DNA of 20,460 nucleotides from JBAZOY01 sp041648505 (GCA_041648505.1 JBAZOY010000042.1:1-20460); one strand, 5' to 3'. Numbered from the stretch's first letter, positions 8,172 to 15,252 are shown. Numbers and translations: made by a program. The notes: generated by a model from the letters alone, not told the origin.

Positions 8172-8318
8172 GTTCCGGGTACAGTATACTTATTATTGGT
8201 AATTGGGGTAACTACCGGGGTGGAGAGAATAGAAGGATTGATTCCACGTATTTTACGACGGTAAAAGTCGGGACCGAAAAAGAAGGACGCTGGTAGTTAT
8301 GTATACTGTTCCCCGAAC
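8172..8318. mobile_element. 147-bp non-coding element with 18-bp terminal inverted repeats (MITE/REP-like)
   Basis: GTTCCGGGTACAGTATAC at 8172-8189 is the reverse complement, with two mismatches, of GTATACTGTTCCCCGAAC at 8301-8318. Two small hairpins lie at or near the ends. GGTAATT/AACTACC (8198-8204 with 8210-8216, one mismatch) is internal to the left end. GGTAGTT/AACTACC (8292-8298 with 8316-8322) straddles the right end. No convincing coding frame lies inside. The layout suits a non-autonomous miniature element or paired REP-like sequences moved by a transposase encoded elsewhere. The terminal sequence resembles ends I associate with IS200-like/RAYT elements, but that is recollection and not verified. 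Confidence 0.6.
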
Positions 8319-8353
8319 TACCTGAAAATAAATTTTCATCGGCCTGCCGCTCA

Positions 8354-8385
8354 GCTGCGGCTCCGGTACCGTCTTCAGCCGCGGC
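8354..8385. repeat. GC-rich hairpin upstream of the small-protein/NTase pair
   Basis: GCTGCGGCT (8354-8362) pairs with AGCCGCGGC (8377-8385), a 9-bp stem with one G-T pair. The loop contains the palindrome CGGTACCG (8364-8371). An alternative smaller hairpin, GCCGC/GCGGC at 8346-8361, overlaps it. There is no T-run, so it is not a clear terminator. It lies 36 bases before the pair's first start codon and could be regulatory or a trace of the neighbouring mobile element. Confidence 0.45.
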
Positions 8386-8421
8386 ACCCTTATGGCAGAA
8401 AAGATAATTTGGAGGATTAAT

Positions 8422-8622
8422 ATGGATAAAGTTCCAAGGCTTAGTAAAAAAATTGTGAAGGTCACTTCATTAAATGACATTGAAGAAGAAAAGAGATATT
8501 GGATGTCAAAAAGTCCACTTGAACGAATTGAAGCTATAGAGATAAATAGAAGGATGATTTATGGCCAGGATCGAGTTACATCCAGACTTCAAAGATTTCT
8601 TGAGACTGCTGAACTATCATAA
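8422..8622 (+). CDS. Small conserved partner of nucleotidyltransferase (antitoxin-like)
   Basis: This 66-residue, charged, soluble protein begins MDKVPRLSKKIVKVTSLND and contains YWMSKSPLERIEAIEINRR followed by a helical end, RLQRFLETAEL. The start at 8422 is chosen over the upstream in-frame ATG because GGAGG at 8411-8415 stands 6 bases before it. The last 62 bases overlap the nucleotidyltransferase gene in another frame, implying translational coupling. The Y-W-x-S-K-S-P-x-E-R-x-E-A pattern is familiar from short proteins encoded just upstream of small nucleotidyltransferases. Its biochemical role is not known to me. Acting as antitoxin or regulatory subunit of the partner is inference from arrangement. 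Confidence 0.72.
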   Translation: MDKVPRLSKKIVKVTSLNDIEEEKRYWMSKSPLERIEAIEINRRMIYGQDRVTSRLQRFLETAELS

Positions 8623-9010
8623 TGTTATGTATCTTCTGGTTGGAGGTTACGCAGTAGGTTACCATGGCTATCCACGTGCAACCGGGGATATGGATATTTG
8701 GATTGAAATTAGTGAATCAAATTCTAAAAAACTTGCTTCAGCATTTCGTGATTTTGGCATTCCTGATGAAGCGATTTCAGAAGGTCTATTTTTAGAAAAG
8801 AACAAAGTAATTCGAATGGGAGTACCTCCAGTACGGCTTGAAGTTATTACAAGCGCATCCGGCGTAGCTTTCAATGAATGTTATTCTAATCGCGAGGTTG
8901 TTGAGGTTGGTGGGATTCCGATAAATATTATTTCACTCCAAGACCTCAAAAAGAATAAACGTGCTGCTGGTAGACACAAAGACCTGGCAGACATGGAATA
9001 TTTGCTATAA
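8561..9010 (+). CDS. Small nucleotidyltransferase (AbiEii/MNT-type), putative toxin of a two-gene module
   Basis: This 149-residue protein has the nucleotidyltransferase fold. YLLVGGYAVGYHGYPRATGD at about 24-43 leads into the D-x-D pair D43-M-D45. A third acidic position is probably in VRLEVIT (E94). The family-typical end DLKKNKRAAGRHKDLADMEY covers about 128-147. It is about the length of a minimal NTase of the DUF6036/AbiEii-like kind. Such enzymes transfer nucleotides to RNA or protein targets and often act as toxins. Here the partner is the overlapping 66-residue protein upstream. Location in a patch with integrase and element relics supports horizontal acquisition. Toxicity and target are inferred, not shown. 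Confidence 0.82.
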   Translation: MARIELHPDFKDFLRLLNYHNVMYLLVGGYAVGYHGYPRATGDMDIWIEISESNSKKLASAFRDFGIPDEAISEGLFLEKNKVIRMGVPPVRLEVITSASGVAFNECYSNREVVEVGGIPINIISLQDLKKNKRAAGRHKDLADMEYLL

Positions 9011-9011
9011 C

Positions 9012-9362
9012 ATGCTCTTTTTTGTAGATGATTATGCATGTCCCAATGTGGGGATCTGTTATGACTCGGGTCACGCACACAGAGCAGAGGACGCTGTGTC
9101 TGTGCTGAGGACTCTCTCTTCCTGTGTTGTTACTGCCCATATTCATGACAACGATAAGACTTCGGATCAACATCTGATCCCGGGACATGGCACTATCGAC
9201 TGGCACGCAGTTGTGCCGTTGTTGGAACATTGTCCTGAACTCATTCACGTTGAAACGGAAGCGTTCAACACCGAGAAGTGGTCACACGGAGATGTGTACA
9301 GGCGTTATTGTAAAATACTGAGCGAATCTGAAAAAGATACTGTTTGTGGGATCAGTTCCTAA
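9012..9362 (+). pseudogene. 5'-truncated xylose isomerase-like TIM-barrel (sugar phosphate isomerase/epimerase) fragment
   Basis: From about 9012 the frame encodes roughly 116 residues that match only the C-terminal third of a xylose isomerase-like TIM barrel. The pieces are NVGICYDSGHAH (metal-binding Asp/His), TAHIHDND, then IPGHGTIDW and LIHVETEAF. The frame continues upstream only through the last bases of the NTase gene, where the protein similarity stops. The N-terminal two thirds are therefore missing. The junction falls almost exactly at the NTase stop codon (9008-9010), as expected if the two-gene module inserted into, or recombined with, a resident isomerase gene. It ends 17 bp from the oppositely oriented triple-fusion gene. 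Confidence 0.72.
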
Positions 9363-9379
9363 GCTCAGTTTCTTGGAAG

Positions 9380-11632
9380 TCAGGCAAATTTCTTGCAGTA
9401 AACTGCTTTACCGTCTCCCTTCGCATAGAAATCTTCTAACAGGCTTTCCAGCTTATAACCACAATTTTCATAAAAAATACGGGTGCTGGTATACTGTTCT
9501 CTCTGGGAGGTGTCAACATAAATACGGGTGCCGCCGAGTAGGCGGATGCGCTTTTCCGTTTCGGCCATAAGTTGGCGCCCAAGGCCTCTTCCCTGAAAGT
9601 TGGGGTGCACGGCGATCCAGTAAATATCGTAGCTCGATGATGTACAGGGGATCGGGCCGAAGCAGGTGTAACCGGCCAGTCGTCCATAGTAATCGGCCAT
9701 AATGAAGTGATAGTCGCTGGAATCTCCTTTTAAAAGGCGTTCGGACACGAGTTCTTCAGCGATATCGATTTCGTCAGGATGAAAAAATCCGGTGATGTCA
9801 ACCAGGCGCCGGACCCTTGATTTATCTGCTTCGGTGATTGTGTCCCGCAGTGTAATGCCATGCACTTGGTGGTTAGTCGTGTGGCGACTATCTGCCCATA
9901 CCTGGCTGCCTTCGGCAAGTCCCCGTAAAAAGTAAAGCGCGTTTTTCCCCAGTGTCTGGGTTCGATAACCCCCTTCCTGAATCACGAGTGTAGGAAGGCC
10001 CATGAGACCGATCATCCGTCCGTTTAAAGCGAAGTCTTTTGCGACCAGAGTCCAGGTGCCGGTCGGGTCTCTTTTGGCTGTATCGAGTCCCAGACTTACC
10101 ACCAGGAAATGGGGCTTGAATTCTTCGATCCGTTGAATGGCCCTGGAAAGGCTCTTTAGATATTTCGCACCATCTACCAGTTCGGGAAGAGGGATGTTGA
10201 GATTGAAGCCTTCTCCGTCGTCCTCACCGCGTTCCTCTTCGAATCCGCAGAAGTAGGGGTAAGCGAACTTCGGGTGTCCATGGATGGAGACGGTGAGCAC
10301 ATCACTTCTGTTATAAAAAATGTCCTGCCCGCCGTTTCCGTGGTGATAGTCGATATCGAGAACTGCCACCTTACCGTGAGCCCTGAGGTAATGGGCGGCA
10401 ACGGCGCTGTTATTAAAATAGCAAAAACCACCGAAGCTCCGTCGTTCAGCGTGATGGCCCGGGGGACGGACAAGCGCATAGGCAATGCGTTTTCCCATCA
10501 GGATTTCTTCCGCAGCTGTCAGAGCGCAATCCACGGCCCTGCGGGCCGCCGGATATGCATTGGCATTGATGGGGGTAAACGTGTCGATACAGTAATATCC
10601 GGAAAGCACAGATGGTTCTTTCGGCGGCCGTGTTTTATTCCGGAGGGGAAAGATATACGGGTAGATAGATTCCCCGACCGGTACATCGGCGCACGCTCGT
10701 TTGAGGTAACGGACAAAATCGGCGTCGTGAACTGCAAGGATGTGCTTATCCGGAAACGGGCGAGGTTCAATCCGGGAGCAAACGCCGCTTGGCTCCAGCG
10801 CTTTAAGAATGCTTTTTACCCGGACAGGAGCCTCCACGTACCCGCGTTCCTGGACATGATGTATATCGTGCTTGTCATTGACGACGAGGGTGATTTGCTC
10901 CATGGGACGGCTTTCGATAGTGGATATCACCGCTTCGGGTTTGACATAGCGGAAATCACGCAGGCGTACCGGATCATCGGGAAAGCCCGTCACTACTTTT
11001 TCCACATAATCAGTTGGGCACAGGTCAGCATACTTCCTCTCCAGGATGGCGCGGACCACCTGTCGAAGAAAGGGGCGCCTGAGGCCCTGTCCCTTGCCTA
11101 GCCCGTCATAGACCAGATAGGGCATGCAGGTATCATCCGGCGAAATGGGCGATTCATAAGCGGTACCCACGAGGGGTCGGGCTCCGTATCGTTCGTAGAA
11201 ACGCAGCCTTGCCCGATTCTGCTTCAATTCTGCTGAGTTCTGGCATTCTTCCCGGGTGTCGGGAAGGCATTCAAAGAAGAGACCTTTGACCTTGAGGGCC
11301 ATGGCTTCTTTTCTGACCTGGTCATAAAGCGCCCCGCCGATTCCTGTCTCCAGACGGTTTGAGGAAGTGGCAATCCAGTCAAGATAGGCAAAGCGGATTA
11401 TCGGTTCATGAAGAAGCAGGGCAAATCCGCGTACATCTCCCCGAATGCTTTCAGCTACGAAGAGGATGGCGCGTAATCTTTGTTTGAAGGGATTTTGAAG
11501 CTTTTCGCCGATAAGATTGATCTCTTCATCCGATGCGGCGGAAAATCGATCCCTGAGAATGTCCTGAACCTGGCCCATAGTGGCTTTGTTTACAGGCAGA
11601 ATATCGTCATAAATGCGTCGAATGCGGAGCAT
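9380..11632 (-). CDS. Triple fusion: GNAT acetyltransferase - histone deacetylase/acetylpolyamine amidohydrolase - GNAT acetyltransferase
   Basis: One uninterrupted 750-residue frame carries three domains. Residues about 1-180 look like a GNAT fold (RLETGIGGALYDQVRKEA at 93-110, then RLRFYERYGARPL at 142-154). Residues about 245-590 are a class II HDAC-type amidohydrolase. It has the His dyad RPPGHHA (H393/H394), GGFCYFNN (401-408), DIDYHHGNG with zinc ligands D428 and H430, third ligand D517 in SLGLDTAKRDP, and Tyr Y556 in QEGGY. The stretch HPKFAYPYFCGFEEERG is typical of acetylpolyamine amidohydrolase relatives. Residues about 595-750 are a second GNAT with the acetyl-CoA loop HPNFQGRGLG (676-685). 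All deacetylase residues are intact, so opposing acetylating and deacetylating activities may sit in one polypeptide. It is last in the kamA operon, 31 bp after an ATP-grasp gene. Confidence 0.9.
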   Translation of the reverse strand: MLRIRRIYDDILPVNKATMGQVQDILRDRFSAASDEEINLIGEKLQNPFKQRLRAILFVAESIRGDVRGFALLLHEPIIRFAYLDWIATSSNRLETGIGGALYDQVRKEAMALKVKGLFFECLPDTREECQNSAELKQNRARLRFYERYGARPLVGTAYESPISPDDTCMPYLVYDGLGKGQGLRRPFLRQVVRAILERKYADLCPTDYVEKVVTGFPDDPVRLRDFRYVKPEAVISTIESRPMEQITLVVNDKHDIHHVQERGYVEAPVRVKSILKALEPSGVCSRIEPRPFPDKHILAVHDADFVRYLKRACADVPVGESIYPYIFPLRNKTRPPKEPSVLSGYYCIDTFTPINANAYPAARRAVDCALTAAEEILMGKRIAYALVRPPGHHAERRSFGGFCYFNNSAVAAHYLRAHGKVAVLDIDYHHGNGGQDIFYNRSDVLTVSIHGHPKFAYPYFCGFEEERGEDDGEGFNLNIPLPELVDGAKYLKSLSRAIQRIEEFKPHFLVVSLGLDTAKRDPTGTWTLVAKDFALNGRMIGLMGLPTLVIQEGGYRTQTLGKNALYFLRGLAEGSQVWADSRHTTNHQVHGITLRDTITEADKSRVRRLVDITGFFHPDEIDIAEELVSERLLKGDSSDYHFIMADYYGRLAGYTCFGPIPCTSSSYDIYWIAVHPNFQGRGLGRQLMAETEKRIRLLGGTRIYVDTSQREQYTSTRIFYENCGYKLESLLEDFYAKGDGKAVYCKKFA

Positions 11633-11663
11633 GAGTAAATAGCCTTTCCTTGCGATTTTCTTT

Positions 11664-12668
11664 CTACCATAAATGATTTCCGGTGTCGTTTAGAATACGC
11701 CTTACTGCCTCGGTATATGAGATATTCGCCCGGCTCAGGGCCGCGACGAAACCGGCATCCGGTGAGAGGCAGGGGTTAGCGTTTATTTCAAGAACCCAGG
11801 GGGTGCCGGCAGTATCCACGCGAAAGTCGATCCGGCAGTAGCCACACATATCAAAGCATCTCCAGCAGCGAAGTGAAATCGAACAGAGGGAATCAACAAG
11901 CGGCCGGTCCGCCGGATCAAAATCGAATCGTCGGCGAGTATGTTCGTATTCATAGGACGAAGCATTCCACTTTGCGTTGTAATCAACAATCCGGGGCATG
12001 TCGTTGGTAAACCCCTCGAAGGTGATTTCGGCGGGCGGTAAAACCTCCGGCCCGTGAGGTCCGGCAAGCACCGACAGGTTAAACTCCCGGCCCTCGATGT
12101 AGCGTTCCGCATAGTAAGTTCTTCCAGGTTGCGGTGTCCTATCCGATATCAATGCTTCTATCTGATCAGTATCTGCGCCTCTTACAACGCTCCGTTCGTC
12201 AAGGCCGATGGAGGCATGCTCCCATACCGATTTGATGATCCAGTCGAATCGGGAAGTTTCTTCTTCCCGGGTATCTGGTGTCGTTTCGTTTCTCCCGAAC
12301 GTCCAGGAGGGTGTTGGAATGCCGCATGAGGCCATCCACTTTTTTGCCAGCACCTTGTTTGAGGTGAGCAGCATGCTTTCGGCACGTGCCCCGGTATAAG
12401 CCATTCCCATGGCATCAAGGAGAAAGGGAAACAGATGGAGCAGTCGGTCTTTCCCCTCGATAGATTCCACCAGGTTGAACACCATGTCGGCAGCCGAATC
12501 GGTTAATGCTCGGCGAACGGCTTCTAAGTCGAGTGTACAGCCGATATGGACAGAAGTATGTCCCAACACGGCGAGCGCTTTTTCTACCACATCGGCCTGT
12601 ACCAGGACATCTACTGCATCCGGGGCATCGGCGTCGGTGACGTGATCATGGATTATGGCAACATGCAT
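11664..12668 (-). CDS. ATP-grasp ligase, D-Ala-D-Ala-ligase-like (second of tandem pair)
   Basis: This 334-residue enzyme has the Ddl-like ATP-grasp layout. FNLVES sits at 64-69, and the pre-ATP segment MAYTGARAESMLLTSNKVLA runs to about 108. A phosphate-binding Lys (K146) precedes WEHASIG. The adenine-side motif ERYIEGREF is at 188-196, and the magnesium ligands are RIDFR (D281) and EINANP (E294, N296). Such enzymes join a carboxylate to an amine via an acyl-phosphate. Substrate loops differ from true Ddl: the end reads EINANPCLSP, so peptidoglycan D-Ala-D-Ala is not the likely product. The start overlaps the end of the other ATP-grasp gene by 16 bp, indicating coupled translation. Its substrate is inferred only from context. 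Confidence 0.85.
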   Translation of the reverse strand: MHVAIIHDHVTDADAPDAVDVLVQADVVEKALAVLGHTSVHIGCTLDLEAVRRALTDSAADMVFNLVESIEGKDRLLHLFPFLLDAMGMAYTGARAESMLLTSNKVLAKKWMASCGIPTPSWTFGRNETTPDTREEETSRFDWIIKSVWEHASIGLDERSVVRGADTDQIEALISDRTPQPGRTYYAERYIEGREFNLSVLAGPHGPEVLPPAEITFEGFTNDMPRIVDYNAKWNASSYEYEHTRRRFDFDPADRPLVDSLCSISLRCWRCFDMCGYCRIDFRVDTAGTPWVLEINANPCLSPDAGFVAALSRANISYTEAVRRILNDTGNHLW

Positions 12669-13666
12669 GGCGACTCTTTTTTAATTCTGTCAGTGGCCGA
12701 TGATAGAATCCGTTCGATCAGGCTTCGGTAAGAAATACCTGCGAGATGACAAATGATCGGCAGGTCAGAATGTTTCGGATGAATACCCGCCAAGGGGTTG
12801 ACCTCCATGAACATGGGGCGGCCGTTCTTATCGCATCTAAGATCGATGCGGCCGGCATCCCGACACCCGAGGACCTGCCAGGCCGAGAGGGCTATGACCT
12901 CCACCTCTGCTACCACCGCCTCTTCTTCCGGTCGTACCAGCCGATAGGAGACCCGGGATTCGTATTCTTCCTTGTTGTTATAGGAATAGACTCCCTGTTC
13001 GGCCGAGATCAGGAGATTGACTTCGATAGTGCCGAGAATACTTGCGGTACAGCCGGTACCGATGATGCCGGTAGTAAACTCCCTGCCGGGAAGATACGGC
13101 TCGATGATGACTGCTTGTCGATATCTCTCCAGCATGCGACGGCATGCACCTTTCAGGGCCGCTTGTTCCCGGATGATACAGTCGGCGGCGATGCCCTTGC
13201 CCGTGCCTTCGGCTACAGGCTTGATGAAAAACGGTGGGGCGAAAGAGACCCGATTTGACTCATCAGGCGACTCGACGACCAGAAAATCAGAAGTAGGGAT
13301 CCCTGCATCACGGATTACACGCTTGGTCATCCCCTTGTGAAGGGTCAGGCTCATGACCAGGGGATCGGAAAAGGTATAAGGAATCCGGTACATGTCGAGA
13401 AGCGCCGGCACCTGTGCTTCCCGGCCTATTCCATGCATGCCTTCCGCGATATTGAACACAAGATCCCATCGCTTTCCAGCGCTCAGCGCAGTGGTAAGCT
13501 GGCGGCCGTGACCAATTCGTTCGATCTTGTGACCGAGAGATTGCAACGTAGCTTCAATGGCCGCAATCGTTTCTTCCCGGTCGAATTCCGCAGTTTCTTC
13601 CTCGGAATATCCTTCGGCGAGATATGAGGAGCGAAGGTCATAGGTCAATCCGATTTTCATCGCCAT
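12653..13666 (-). CDS. ATP-grasp ligase, D-Ala-D-Ala-ligase-like (first of tandem pair)
   Basis: This 337-residue enzyme is related to, but clearly diverged from, its downstream neighbour. It shows FNIAEGMHGIGRE (71-83) and TLHKGMTKRVIRDAGIPT, typical of the Ddl N-terminal and central domains. The ATP loop is IKPVAEGTGKGI (148-159), followed by EPYLPGREFTTG (189-200). The metal ligands are RIDLR (D275) and MEVNPLAG (E288, N290). A carboxylate-amine ligation with ATP is expected. It lies 156 bp after kamA. An AAGGAG is present, but 14 bases from this ATG, which is long. A second in-frame Met occurs two codons later and is further away. Two distinct ligases suggest two bonds or two substrates in the pathway. 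Confidence 0.85.
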   Translation of the reverse strand: MAMKIGLTYDLRSSYLAEGYSEEETAEFDREETIAAIEATLQSLGHKIERIGHGRQLTTALSAGKRWDLVFNIAEGMHGIGREAQVPALLDMYRIPYTFSDPLVMSLTLHKGMTKRVIRDAGIPTSDFLVVESPDESNRVSFAPPFFIKPVAEGTGKGIAADCIIREQAALKGACRRMLERYRQAVIIEPYLPGREFTTGIIGTGCTASILGTIEVNLLISAEQGVYSYNNKEEYESRVSYRLVRPEEEAVVAEVEVIALSAWQVLGCRDAGRIDLRCDKNGRPMFMEVNPLAGIHPKHSDLPIICHLAGISYRSLIERILSSATDRIKKESPCMLP

Positions 13667-13822
13667 TTTATTTTTTTGATCTCCTTATAGAGCATGCGGT
13701 GTCATACCACCAGGGCATGCAATATCCCCATGCTCGCTAAGGATTGCCGGTCATGGTAAAAAAACCCTGAATTTTTTTCAACTTTGTGTGAAAAATAGCG
13801 TTTTTTACATGAACTATCCCAT
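13667..13822 (-). promoter_or_regulatory. kamA - ATP-grasp intergenic region with GCATGC-flanked hairpin
   Basis: The 156-bp gap is longer than other gaps in the cluster. It contains two GCATGC boxes (13692-13697 and 13715-13720) around a GGTG/CACC pair, giving a bulged hairpin just before the AAGGAG of the ATP-grasp gene. There is no clear terminator. It could modulate translation or mark mRNA processing; an internal promoter cannot be excluded. Confidence 0.3.
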
Positions 13823-15124
13823 TTATATCGTTAAAGTTTCCGGATATCTAAAAAGACGATCTTCATAGTTTCGCAGCACGAGAGCATCGTTTTCCCGGCA
13901 CACCACATAATCAGGCACTAGGGGGATTTTCCCGCCGCCTTCCGGTGCATCCACAACATAAGTGGGAACACCGTAACCGGAGGTGAATCCACGAAGCCCG
14001 CGGATGATATCGAGACCTTTTTCCACGGGGGTCCTGAAATGCGCGGAGCCTGTGATCGGATCGCACTGATACAGGTAGTACGGACGAACCCTCATTTTAA
14101 GCAAATGATGTACCAGGCTTCGCATGGTCTCCACGTTGTCGTTGATCCCTTTGAGCAGGACCGTCTGAGATCCTAGTGGAATTCCTGCATTGGCCAGCAT
14201 GGCGCATGCATGGTATGCTTCCGGGGTGCATTCGTCCGGGTGCGTGAAATGCAGACTCATCCAAAGGGGATGATAGCGCCTCAGCATGCGAATCAAACGG
14301 GGAGTGATTCGTTGGGGCAAAACAGCCGGTACTTTAGTTCCAATGCGGATAATTTCCACGTGCGGAATCTGCCGAAGACGCGACAGTATCCAGGAAAGCT
14401 TTTCTTCTCCAAGTGTCAGCGGATCGCCTCCGGACAGAAGGACATCACGTATGGCTGGTGTCTTGGCGATGTACTCAAATGCCTGTTCAAGACGGTTTCG
14501 GCCCGGGTAGATACCGCCGTGCCCCACCATTCGAGACCGGGTGCAGTATCGGCAGTAGGTGGAACAGAAGTCGGTCAGGAGAAGAAGAACCCGGTCCGGG
14601 TATCTGTGGACCAGACCCGGCATCGGACTCTGGGAGTCTTCTCCCAGGGGGTCGTCCGCTTCGCCTGGAGAGCAAAGCATTTCATCCACCACCGGAACAA
14701 CGGTGCGTCGCAGGGGCTGCTCCGGGTTATTCGGAGAAATCAGACCCATATAATAAGGTGTGATGCCGAGAGGAAGCAAGGTCCCTGAGCGGTCGAATGC
14801 AAGACGCTCGTGATCCGAGAGGGAAATCATCGACTCGAGTTGAGAAAGCGTGCGAATCCGGTGACCGACCTGCCATTGCCAGTCGTTCCATTGCAGGGTG
14901 GAAACCCCCGAAAAATGCTTTTTACGAAAACTTCGAACTGCAGGGTTTAAAAATTTAACCCGTTGAGCGGAAATCCAGACAATGTGTCCGGCGGGTCGAT
15001 GGTTGGTAGCTGGGAGGGTGGAGATAGGACAAAGCCCGGAGCCTGGAGGTTCATCATCCGCCTCTTCGATAGGCTGCGATGGAGGGATTTTCAACGTCTC
15101 AGTGTTGAATTCGGAAACCTGCAT
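13823..15124 (-). CDS. kamA: Lysine 2,3-aminomutase (KamA-type radical SAM/PLP enzyme)
   Basis: The ATG at 15122-15124 is preferred over one nine codons upstream because AAAGGAG lies 6 bases before it, giving 433 residues. The radical SAM cluster motif is CSTYCRYC (C187, C191, C194 from this start). The PLP lysine is K399 in EGGGKIP. D355 in YQCDPITG and D392 in VVDAPEGG match, at the same 37-residue spacing, the two aspartates (D293 and D330) that hold the substrate epsilon-amino group in clostridial lysine 2,3-aminomutase. Glutamate 2,3-aminomutases change these positions. So L-lysine to L-beta-lysine, or a close analogue, is the best-supported reaction. The long C-terminal part and the N-terminal extension argue against EpmB. 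It is the first gene of the ATP-grasp/HDAC-fusion cluster, and it is expected to be oxygen-sensitive. Confidence 0.9.
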   Translation of the reverse strand: MQVSEFNTETLKIPPSQPIEEADDEPPGSGLCPISTLPATNHRPAGHIVWISAQRVKFLNPAVRSFRKKHFSGVSTLQWNDWQWQVGHRIRTLSQLESMISLSDHERLAFDRSGTLLPLGITPYYMGLISPNNPEQPLRRTVVPVVDEMLCSPGEADDPLGEDSQSPMPGLVHRYPDRVLLLLTDFCSTYCRYCTRSRMVGHGGIYPGRNRLEQAFEYIAKTPAIRDVLLSGGDPLTLGEEKLSWILSRLRQIPHVEIIRIGTKVPAVLPQRITPRLIRMLRRYHPLWMSLHFTHPDECTPEAYHACAMLANAGIPLGSQTVLLKGINDNVETMRSLVHHLLKMRVRPYYLYQCDPITGSAHFRTPVEKGLDIIRGLRGFTSGYGVPTYVVDAPEGGGKIPLVPDYVVCRENDALVLRNYEDRLFRYPETLTI

Positions 15125-15203
15125 TTTTTCTCCTTTCAAAAAAAGTGGCATGACGCGGGTCGTTTATTTCCCCGCCCCAAAACACTATCATTAGCTAATC
15201 GCG

Positions 15204-15231
15204 AATATAGTTATTCCTACAAGAAAAGCAA
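15204..15231 (-). promoter_or_regulatory. Candidate promoter for the kamA cluster
   Basis: On the minus strand, TTGCTT (15226-15231) and TATATT (15204-15209) are separated by 16 bases. The -10 box is good and the -35 box weak. It lies about 80 bases upstream of the kamA start and just downstream of the 15253-15270 palindrome, a position suitable for a regulator. It is tentative because the whole region is AT-rich. Confidence 0.3.
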
Positions 15232-15252
15232 GAAAAAAATAGAAGAAAAATG

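Noticed and set aside
8060..8421. Integron cassette attC site beside the integrase relic
   Set aside because: No core GTTRRRY/RYYYAAC pair with the proper layout was found; the hairpin at 8354-8385 does not match.
8253..8480. 75-codon frame on the minus strand across the inverted-repeat element
   Set aside because: It spans the right end of the element, the GC-rich hairpin and the start of the small protein gene, and has no family pattern.
7575..9379. tRNA-Leu as an integration site with a duplicated tRNA 3' end
   Set aside because: Reading downstream I found no second copy of the T-arm/acceptor 3' sequence, and integron-type integrases do not normally use tRNA genes.
10274..11101. 275-codon frame on the plus strand inside the triple-fusion gene
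   Set aside because: It lies antisense to clearly conserved HDAC/GNAT coding sequence and has no family pattern of its own.
14210..14788. 192-codon frame on the plus strand inside kamA
   Set aside because: Antisense to the radical SAM core; no recognisable motifs or ribosome binding site.
13823..15124. KamA-family gene as EpmB (EF-P lysine mutase) or glutamate 2,3-aminomutase
   Set aside because: The protein is longer than EpmB with the full C-terminal region, there is no epmA or efp nearby, and both lysine-binding aspartates are present.
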